Assembly: GCA_903930725.1 (NCBI GenBank)
Contig: CAIYZW010000008.1
Span: forward strand, 1 to 6,077
DNA: 6,077 bases
Direction: 5' to 3'
DNA from: an uncultured Bacteroidota bacterium
GTDB taxonomy: Bacteria; Bacteroidota; Bacteroidia; Bacteroidales; 4484-276
Both the position numbers and the translations under genes were made by a program. The notes beneath the pieces were generated by a model. It made no database searches and was not told the DNA's origin. It saw nothing but the letters and a program-made list of their open reading frames with translations. The stretch's first letter is position 1. Every line of letters starts with the position of its first letter. Below, piece after piece: positions 1 to 5,391 of the stretch.

Positions 1-62
1 CCGGGAATCGGGCTAAAGGTTGTGAAGAAGTTATTTTAAATCGAAAAATGAAACCATTTTAA
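1..62 (+). other. Possible 3' tail of an upstream gene
   Basis: Two reading frames enter from the left edge without a visible start. One ends in TAA at 37-39 (predicted tail PGIGLKVVKKLF). The other ends in TAA at 60-62 (tail ending NRKMKPF). Either could be the C-terminus of a gene lying mostly outside the window, which would put the lipoprotein gene at 65 immediately downstream on the same strand and possibly in the same operon. I see no TAnnTTTG promoter box in these 64 bases, which mildly favours read-through from upstream. The tails are too short to identify a family, and one or both frames may be open by chance. Confidence 0.3.
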
Positions 63-64
63 CC

Positions 65-1945
65 ATGGCCAAAATTTATTTTCGTGTGTTTTGTTTGGGT
101 TTGATTGCTCCTTTGCTTTTAATTTTACTCGAATCGTGTGGAGGAAATCAGACCGGAGAAGGAGGAGCGACATTTCTCGAAAAAATTGAATCCGCCATCG
201 AAGGTGAAAAGCCGGATGAATACGATCCCGCGAATGTTATGCTGATTTTGCCCGGAAATCCTGCGCCAGGCGAAAGTTTTCGCATCCTGGCAACAGGTGG
301 AAGAAACATCCGTAAAGCAAAAATCATCGTAGCCGGGCCATCGGGAAATCTGGAATCTCTGAATAGTAAAACCGGGGATGAACTGCCTTGCTGGCGGATA
401 GATGATTTTACCGGAAGTCCGGCAGGCGACTATAAAGCTACATTGATTTCAGATAAAAAAGAAGTCAGTCATCTGGAATTTACAATTTCGCCTCGTGAGC
501 CAACTTCCCCGAAAGGGGCAATATGGAAAACCACCCGTGGCTGGGACTGCAACATGGAAACCGTTTATTCGGCCTGGGTCACGGCCTTGTTTCAGGGTGG
601 TGATGAGCAGACTTCGTGGCCTGCGCTGCATGAGGTAACCCAGAATCGGGAGCATAATTTCCTGTATAATTATCTCTCGCTTGATGAAGATAATCCCGAA
701 AGTAAAATCAAAGTAATCATGGAACCCGACTGTGCCGATAATCCTTTTTTCCTCAGGGCCTATTTTGCATGGAAACTGGGGCTTCCGTTTGGTTTTCATA
801 TTTGCGACAGAGGCTATCTCGGGAAAAATCCCGGCACAGGCCAATGGGTTACCAACGAAAGCCCAACATCAAAAAGCAATCCGGTGCTGGCTTTCAATTC
901 CTTTTTACGAAGGATGATGGATGGCGTACATTCAGGAACCGCGCGGACTGCTCTCGACAACGAAAATTCGGACTATTATCCGGTTCCGCTTTTGCGGGAA
1001 GCTTTGCGTCCCGGAACGGTTTATGCCGACCCTTACGGGCATACTTTTATTCTGGTAAGTTGGGTGCCACAAACCAACAATCATCCGGGCGTGTTGTTTG
1101 CCGTTGATGCGCAACCCGATAAAACCATTGCAATTAAAAGGTTCTGGAAAGGGAATTTCCTTTTTAATACCACCGAAGTTGTTGGCGAACCAGGATTTAA
1201 AGCTTTTCGGTCTATTACTTTTGATAATGGTAAGATTGGTCTGATGAAAAACGAAGAAATTAACTCATCAGCCGGATTTGTGCCATTTTCGCTACAGCAG
1301 CGAAAAATGGAAAGCAATGTTTTCTATCTCGCTATGGAGCGGTTAATAAATCCTGAACCGCTCGATCCCGAAGCAGCATTGTTGAGCCTGATTCAGGCGC
1401 TTCATGAGCAACTCATGGTTCGTGTAAAATCGGTGGCCAATGGCGAAGCCTACCTGCAAGCACATCCTGGAACAGTAATTCCGATGCCGTCAAATGCCAA
1501 CGGAATTTTTCAAACGGGTGGATTGTGGGAAGATTTTTCGACACCCAACCGCGACTTGCGGCTGCTGATTGCGATGGACGCGGTGCTTGGTTTCCCAGAG
1601 ATGGTTGCCAATTCGCCCAACGACTTTAAAGTCTCAAATTTTAATTCTTCAGAAAACATTAAAAATAAACTTCAAGCGCTCCTTGACAAAAAGGTTTCCG
1701 AAATTACAATAAGCTACACCCGCTCCGATGGCTCAACACAAGAACTTACTCTGGCTGAAATTCTTAAACGAAAAGAAGCTTTTGAGGTGGCTTATAATCC
1801 AAACGATGGTATCGAAATCCGTTGGGGCGCACCTGAAAATAGCAACGAAAGAGCCACCTGCAAACGTCAGGCGCCGGTATACCAGCAAAAAACGATGGAA
1901 TCGGTTAGGAAATGGTTTAACCAGCGGTTGCACCCGCCAACATAA
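65..1945 (+). CDS. Predicted lipoprotein with papain-fold-like Cys-His-Asp arrangement, uncharacterised
   Basis: I do not recognise a named function for this 626-residue protein. It starts with a signal peptide: Lys3 and Arg7, a hydrophobic run to about residue 22, then the lipobox-like L-E-S-C with Cys25 as the lipidated residue. It is therefore predicted to be membrane-anchored in the envelope. Residues 57-142 are beta-rich and read like an immunoglobulin-type module. Residues 155-360 look like a catalytic domain: PDCADNPFF with Cys223 at the start of a helix, YGHTFILV with His326 on a strand, and FAVDAQPD with Asp348. This order and spacing are those of NlpC/P60 and transglutaminase-like papain folds, and the preceding 'LRPGTVY' resembles the turn before the His strand in NlpC/P60 proteins. 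The C-terminal third (about 410-626) is helical and ends in a Cys599- and Arg-rich tail with 'KWFNQRLHPP'. A peptidase, amidase or transglutaminase activity is inference only. The ATG at 65 is the first one that gives the signal peptide. No Shine-Dalgarno is visible, as usual in Bacteroidota. Confidence 0.85.
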   Translation: MAKIYFRVFCLGLIAPLLLILLESCGGNQTGEGGATFLEKIESAIEGEKPDEYDPANVMLILPGNPAPGESFRILATGGRNIRKAKIIVAGPSGNLESLNSKTGDELPCWRIDDFTGSPAGDYKATLISDKKEVSHLEFTISPREPTSPKGAIWKTTRGWDCNMETVYSAWVTALFQGGDEQTSWPALHEVTQNREHNFLYNYLSLDEDNPESKIKVIMEPDCADNPFFLRAYFAWKLGLPFGFHICDRGYLGKNPGTGQWVTNESPTSKSNPVLAFNSFLRRMMDGVHSGTARTALDNENSDYYPVPLLREALRPGTVYADPYGHTFILVSWVPQTNNHPGVLFAVDAQPDKTIAIKRFWKGNFLFNTTEVVGEPGFKAFRSITFDNGKIGLMKNEEINSSAGFVPFSLQQRKMESNVFYLAMERLINPEPLDPEAALLSLIQALHEQLMVRVKSVANGEAYLQAHPGTVIPMPSNANGIFQTGGLWEDFSTPNRDLRLLIAMDAVLGFPEMVANSPNDFKVSNFNSSENIKNKLQALLDKKVSEITISYTRSDGSTQELTLAEILKRKEAFEVAYNPNDGIEIRWGAPENSNERATCKRQAPVYQQKTMESVRKWFNQRLHPPT

Positions 1946-1955
1946 ACAAGAAACT

Positions 1956-2702
1956 TTAATTCACGTCATGCGTGCCGTCGGGAAGGAATTTTACGATTGG
2001 CGGCACTTTGGTTTTTTCAAAAAAATCGTAACTCTTTTTGAGGTCAGCCCATAAGCTGATATCATCCTTGTATTTGGAGAAGTTGGTTGTTAAAAAGGAA
2101 TAATTGGTATCGGTAAGTTGAGCAGGGAAAATGGTCAGTCCGATTTCTTCCTGGCCGCTGTTGTAGGCTTCGATACAATAAACAAACAATTCCTTTATCC
2201 TTTCGTTTGTGATGGCGATGCAACCCGATGACACACACTCACCGTGAATGAAAATGTAATTTCCCAAACGGCCAGGAACACCCCTGATACTGTCGGAAGC
2301 ATTTGGATAGTTAATTTGCATAGACAAATAATATTTGCTGTAAGGATTAAGACCGGAAATGTGGTAAAATCCTTCGGGAACCTGTTGATCACGATAACGT
2401 CTCTTCGGCCCGATGTAACCTGAAATATGACAGATGGGAAATTCCTTAATCATCATAAAAGCAGAATCGGAAATATTTTTGGCCCACAACTCGATTTTTT
2501 TTTCGGTTTTGAATGCACGAAGGTAAACCCTGAGGCTGTCGCGCGCGATAGCATGTGCGGTAAGGTTTTTAATAACTGTTTTCTCTTTATCGGTGTAGGC
2601 TTCCCGGACTCTGGTAAAATTCATCTGCTCTTCCCTGAAGGAAGGCGAAAGCTTGCCGGGACTCAGGAACAACAAAGGAAACAGGATTATCAATAGTCTC
2701 AT
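1956..2702 (-). CDS. YafK/DpaA-type L,D-transpeptidase-fold protein (YkuD family)
   Basis: This predicted exported cell-wall enzyme has 248 residues from the ATG at 2702, about the length of E. coli YafK/DpaA. Residues 1-16 or so (MRLLIILFPLLFLSPG) form a signal peptide. The catalytic signature YIFIHGECVSSGCIAIT carries His153 and the predicted nucleophile Cys161, matching the HG...S-x-G-C pattern of the YkuD fold. Upstream, PICHISGYIGPKRR, VPEGFYHI and 'NYPNASD' are the pattern typical of the YafK branch (COG3034) rather than of classical L,D-transpeptidases. In E. coli, YafK (DpaA) hydrolyses the link between peptidoglycan and Braun lipoprotein; Bacteroidota lack Braun lipoprotein, so the substrate here is unknown. 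The reading frame stays open to an ATG at 2753. I prefer 2702 because the longer form buries the signal peptide behind 17 residues and would start upstream of a good -7 promoter box at 2726-2733. The gene is convergent with the lipoprotein gene. Confidence 0.9.
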   Translation of the reverse strand: MRLLIILFPLLFLSPGKLSPSFREEQMNFTRVREAYTDKEKTVIKNLTAHAIARDSLRVYLRAFKTEKKIELWAKNISDSAFMMIKEFPICHISGYIGPKRRYRDQQVPEGFYHISGLNPYSKYYLSMQINYPNASDSIRGVPGRLGNYIFIHGECVSSGCIAITNERIKELFVYCIEAYNSGQEEIGLTIFPAQLTDTNYSFLTTNFSKYKDDISLWADLKKSYDFFEKTKVPPIVKFLPDGTHDVN

Positions 2703-2725
2703 GAATAAATCTAAAAATTTTCGGG

Positions 2726-2733
2726 CAAAAATA
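2726..2733 (-). promoter_or_regulatory. Candidate Bacteroidota -7 promoter box of the YafK-like gene
   Basis: On the minus strand this reads TATTTTTG, an exact match to the Bacteroidota -7 consensus TAnnTTTG. It lies 23 bp upstream of the ATG at 2702, which would give a leader of under about 20 nt. No convincing TTG -33 element is seen at the usual spacing, so the call rests on the -7 box and its position. It shares the 10-mer CTATTTTTGC with the candidate tRNA-Asn promoter. Confidence 0.45.
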
Positions 2734-2919
2734 GTGAAAAAACTCAGAGACACATTTCCAGACCGGCCGTTGCTTTACACTCAACATTAGGCTACTTGTT
2801 TTGGAATAGTAAAGCATTGGAGTTAATGTGCTGTTAATCAGACTGATAAACGAATAATAAAAACCAAATCACTTATTCTTTAGAAATTTTTCAAGGAATA
2901 GGTTGTTTTGTGACCGGAA

Positions 2920-2955
2920 TAAAAAAGGGCGTACAGTTTTACGCTGTAAGCCCTT
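2920..2955 (-). terminator. Intrinsic terminator of the tRNA-Asn gene
   Basis: On the minus strand the sequence folds as a stem AAGGGC / GCCCTT (2950-2955 with 2925-2930), one T/C mismatch, then TACAG / CTGTA (2944-2948 with 2932-2936) closing a 7-nt loop. The descending arm runs directly into a T-tract (the plus-strand A run at about 2920-2926). It begins about 10 nt after the 3' end of the tRNA, so it terminates that transcript. The plus-strand side has no T-tract, so it is probably one-directional. Confidence 0.85.
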
Positions 2956-2965
2956 CATTATCAAG

Positions 2966-3039
2966 CTCCCCCTGCTAGACTTGAACTAGCGACCCTCTGA
3001 TTAACAGTCAGATGCTCTAACCAACTGAGCTAAGGAGGA
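2966..3039 (-). tRNA. tRNA-Asn, anticodon GTT
   Basis: This is a complete 74-nt cloverleaf on the minus strand. The acceptor stem TCCTCCT pairs with AGGGGGA (one T-G wobble). The D arm is GCTC/GAGC around AGTTGGTTA, the anticodon stem is TCTGA/TCAGA, and the loop CTGTTAA has anticodon GTT at 3005-3003. The variable loop is 5 nt, and the T arm GCTAG/CTAGC encloses TTCAAGT. The discriminator base is G, as expected for tRNA-Asn. The 3' CCA is not encoded (CTT follows), so it must be added after transcription. The gene stands alone, with its own terminator and candidate promoter. Confidence 0.97.
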
Positions 3040-3084
3040 ATATTATGTTTTATGAACGCCAAAATGCTTTTTGAAAAGCGGTTG

Positions 3085-3114
3085 CAAAAATAGAGATAGT
3101 TTTGAAAATAACAA
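3085..3114 (-). promoter_or_regulatory. Candidate promoter of tRNA-Asn
   Basis: On the minus strand, TTG (3114-3112) and TATTTTTG (3092-3085) are separated by 19 bp. This fits the Bacteroidota -33 TTG / -7 TAnnTTTG architecture. Transcription would begin near 3079, giving a leader of about 40 nt before the mature tRNA 5' end at 3039. The region is AT-rich, so chance matches are possible. The agreement of both boxes and the spacing makes this the best-supported promoter in the window. Confidence 0.55.
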
Positions 3115-3122
3115 TACTTTTG
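3115..3122 (+). promoter_or_regulatory. Candidate -7 box for the kinase-ftsX-uppP operon
   Basis: TACTTTTG matches the Bacteroidota -7 consensus TAnnTTTG. It lies 58 bp upstream of the kinase ATG at 3181, so the leader would be roughly 50-55 nt. No TTG is found at the normal -33 spacing; the nearest are too close (3102-3104) or too far (3082-3084). The box directly abuts the -33 element of the opposing tRNA-Asn promoter. Confidence 0.4.
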
Positions 3123-3180
3123 TCCAAAAAATTACTAAATCGTTGTAAAAATTTATTATCCTTCTATAAATCAATACGGT

Positions 3181-4164
3181 ATGGCAAAAGTTCTTGGAAT
3201 GGGCAATGCGCTCGTCGACATCATCATAAGAATTGAAAATGAACAAGTTATTGATGATTTTAAACTACTGAAAGGTGGAATGAAATTGGTTGATCCTGGG
3301 TTTATCGAAAGGTTGCTTGCTGCCTGTTCGCACCTTCCGCACGATAAAGCTCCCGGTGGTTCTGCCGCAAATACAATGAACGGACTTGCAAACCTGGGTA
3401 TGGAAGTTGGCTTTATCGGTAAAGTTTCCGACGATCATTTCGGAAAATTTATGAAGGATGATATGATTACCAATGGCATTTTCCCGATATTGATGCAAGG
3501 CGTTGCTCCTACAGGTATTGCTGTTGCTTTGGTTACCCCTGATTCGGAACGAACTTTTGCTGTAAATCTGGGCTGCGCTATCGAATTGGTCCCCGACGAT
3601 ATTAACCTGGACATGTTTAAAGGTTTCGACTATTTTCATATCGAAGGTTATTTGGTGCAAAACCATGATTTGTTGCGAAAAGCCGTAAAACTCGCCAAAC
3701 AAAGTGGTGCCAAAATTTCGCTCGATCTTGCCAGTTTTGATGTGGTTGAAGAAAACCTTGGCTTTTTGAACGAGATCATCAGGGATTATGTGGATATTGT
3801 TTTTGCCAACGAAGAAGAAGCAAAATCTTTTACAGGCTTCGACCCCGAAATGGCCTTACACGAAATATCCAGAATCAGCGAAATCACGATTGTTAAAACA
3901 GGCGAAAACGGTTCGTTGGTTAAACATCAGGATAAAGTACACAAAATCAGCATTATCGAGGCAAACAGCATTGATTCGACCGGTGCCGGCGACTTGTACG
4001 CAGCCGGATTTTTATACGGCCTTTCGACAGGGTTGGCACTCGAAAAATGCGGACAAATTGGTTCATTGTTAGCCGGGAAAGTAATCGAAGTGCTGGGCGC
4101 TAAAATGCACAAAAACATCTGGCAAAACATCGTCGAAAAGGTAAAAGAAATCGAAAAAGCATAA
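3181..4164 (+). CDS. Adenosine-kinase-like PfkB family carbohydrate/nucleoside kinase
   Basis: This 327-residue cytoplasmic kinase has the length and layout of the PfkB/ribokinase family. The N-terminal GMGNALVDI (6-14) is the first substrate-binding strand. The PfkB signature 1 region, PGGSAANT (58-65) followed by a conserved GLANLG, contacts the sugar. Signature 2, DSTGAGD (265-271), contains the anion hole and the catalytic base Asp271. The N-terminal lid and the opening 'GNALVDI' resemble the adenosine kinase branch, which phosphorylates adenosine to AMP, more than fructokinases or ribokinases. Substrate specificity in this family cannot be fixed from sequence alone, so inosine, guanosine or a sugar remain possible. 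It is the first gene of a probable four-gene operon, with ftsX 20 bp downstream. The ATG at 3181 is the first in frame with the family N-terminus. Confidence 0.9.
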   Translation: MAKVLGMGNALVDIIIRIENEQVIDDFKLLKGGMKLVDPGFIERLLAACSHLPHDKAPGGSAANTMNGLANLGMEVGFIGKVSDDHFGKFMKDDMITNGIFPILMQGVAPTGIAVALVTPDSERTFAVNLGCAIELVPDDINLDMFKGFDYFHIEGYLVQNHDLLRKAVKLAKQSGAKISLDLASFDVVEENLGFLNEIIRDYVDIVFANEEEAKSFTGFDPEMALHEISRISEITIVKTGENGSLVKHQDKVHKISIIEANSIDSTGAGDLYAAGFLYGLSTGLALEKCGQIGSLLAGKVIEVLGAKMHKNIWQNIVEKVKEIEKA

Positions 4165-4184
4165 CCAAACAAGCAAAAGCTTTA

Positions 4185-5060
4185 ATGTCGCGATTTGAGG
4201 AAAAATATAACAAACGAAGATACAAAACTGCCTACGGAACCACCGTGGTAAGCATTTCGTTGGTTTTGTTTATGCTGGGACTGATGGGTTTATTGGCCTA
4301 TCATGCCCGAAAACTTTCTGATTTTGTGAAAGAAAACATTGGTGTTACAATCGTGATGAACGAAAATGTGACCGAAAGCGAAATCATGGCTTTTAAAGCG
4401 AATCTTGACAGTAAAAGTTATGTAAAGTCAACCGAGTACATCACCAAGGAGCAGGCCGCACAAAAGATGACGCAGGAACTTGGGGAGGATTTTGTTGGAT
4501 TTATCGGCTACAACCCTCTTCCATCCACGATTATCATGCACATCGTTGCAGCTTACACAAACAACGAAAGCCTGCAGCAAATCGAAAATGAAATCAAAAA
4601 AAGCGATCTGGTTAAGGAGGTCGAGTATCAAAAATCAATGGTGAGCCTGATTAACAATAATATTTCGAAAATAAGTTTTGGAATCCTTGGTTTTGCCGGG
4701 CTTCTGTTAATCATTTCCATTATATTGATATACAACACCATACGGCTGGGAATTTATTCCAAACGGATGCTGATTAAAAGCATGTTACTTGTTGGGGCAA
4801 CACAGTCGTTTATCCGTCGGCCATTTATAAAAACCGGAATTTGGCAGGGAATAATCGGTGGCATCATAGCAATACTTTTACTTTCGGCTATTTTGGTGTT
4901 GATACTGGAAAAAATACCCGAAATTGCAGTATTACAGGATATCGGGTTTGTTGCCGTACTTTTTGCAGGAGTACTTGTTTTTGGCGTTTTTCTTACCTGG
5001 TTTTCAAATTATTTTGCTGTTAAAAAATACTTAAACATCAATTCCGACGATTTATATTAA
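4185..5060 (+). CDS. ftsX: Cell division protein FtsX
   Basis: FtsX is the membrane subunit of the FtsE-FtsX ABC-type complex, which couples the divisome to peptidoglycan hydrolase activation. This 291-residue protein has the standard topology: a cytoplasmic N-terminus, TM1 at about 20-40, and an extracytoplasmic domain at about 42-160. TM2 follows at about 161-184, then a cytoplasmic loop, TM3 at about 217-241 and TM4 at about 254-276. The loop after TM2 holds the conserved 'YNTIRLGIYSKR' and 'MLLVGAT..FIRRPF' patterns, and the C-terminus has 'NYFAVKKYL', all typical of Bacteroidota FtsX. The partner ATPase gene ftsE is not adjacent. The gene starts 20 bp after the kinase stop and has no visible Shine-Dalgarno. 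DUF3098 and uppP follow on the same strand. Confidence 0.94.
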   Translation: MSRFEEKYNKRRYKTAYGTTVVSISLVLFMLGLMGLLAYHARKLSDFVKENIGVTIVMNENVTESEIMAFKANLDSKSYVKSTEYITKEQAAQKMTQELGEDFVGFIGYNPLPSTIIMHIVAAYTNNESLQQIENEIKKSDLVKEVEYQKSMVSLINNNISKISFGILGFAGLLLIISIILIYNTIRLGIYSKRMLIKSMLLVGATQSFIRRPFIKTGIWQGIIGGIIAILLLSAILVLILEKIPEIAVLQDIGFVAVLFAGVLVFGVFLTWFSNYFAVKKYLNINSDDLY

Positions 5061-5103
5061 TACTTTTACCGACTGAAATTTAATCATAACTTTCTGAATA
5101 ACA

Positions 5104-5388
5104 ATGAAACAAGAAATAATCAAAAAGAAACCGGCTGCAACTGAACCCGCAAGGCCAAAAATTGACCAAAAGGATTTTGCTTTCGGCAAGGAAAACTACA
5201 AATGGCTTTTGATAGCCCTCGGGTTTTTATTTGTGGGGTTTATCCTGATGATTGGCGGAAGTTCAAGCGACCCTAAGGTTTTTAATTACGGGATGTTCAA
5301 TTTTCAGCGTTTAACGCTCTCACCAATTTTGCTGATCACCGGTTATGTTTTGGGGATTTATGCCATTATGAAAAAACCCCGCCAATAA
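5104..5388 (+). CDS. DUF3098 small membrane protein
   Basis: This 94-residue protein of unknown function is recognisable as the DUF3098 family that commonly sits between ftsX and uppP in Bacteroidota. A charged, Lys/Pro-rich cytoplasmic-type N-terminus (1-32, ending in the conserved FGKENYKW) leads into TM1 at about 34-52. A short loop follows (GGSSSDPKVFNYGMFNFQRLT, about 51-71), then TM2 at about 72-89 and a basic C-terminal tail. Its position suggests a link with division or envelope synthesis, but nothing in the sequence indicates a catalytic role. It lies 43 bp after ftsX, and uppP begins 3 bp after its stop, so it is probably co-transcribed and translationally coupled with uppP. Confidence 0.9.
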   Translation: MKQEIIKKKPAATEPARPKIDQKDFAFGKENYKWLLIALGFLFVGFILMIGGSSSDPKVFNYGMFNFQRLTLSPILLITGYVLGIYAIMKKPRQ

Positions 5389-5391
5389 GGG

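Noticed and set aside
45..60. Small inverted repeat AAAATG-AAAC-CATTTT just before the lipoprotein start, containing a four-codon ORF at 48-62
   Set aside because: The stem is only 6 bp with one G-C pair, and the mini-ORF is more simply part of an open tail entering from the window edge. There is no support for a leader peptide or attenuator.
148..156. Residues 148-156 of UppP (PGVSRSAAS) considered as a damaged active site (window bases about 5833-5859)
   Set aside because: The Arg and Ser residues of motif 2 are intact, and the G-to-A and T-to-S changes are conservative and fit Bacteroidota UppP proteins. The coordinates given here are protein residues.
449..844. Minus-strand 131-codon frame inside the lipoprotein gene
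   Set aside because: It lies wholly antisense to a gene with a clear signal peptide and domain pattern, and its translation shows no family motif.
2754..2919. Intergenic stretch searched for a small gene, small RNA or riboswitch
   Set aside because: No conserved motif, strong hairpin or plausible start-stop frame was seen on either strand beyond the tRNA terminator at its right end.
3265..3702. Minus-strand 145-codon frame inside the kinase gene
   Set aside because: It is antisense to a kinase with intact PfkB signatures, and its product has no recognisable features.
5061..5103. TACTTTTA and TAACTTTC in the ftsX-DUF3098 gap as possible -7 boxes
   Set aside because: Both miss the final G of TAnnTTTG and have no TTG at the right distance. 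The gap is short and better explained as intra-operon.
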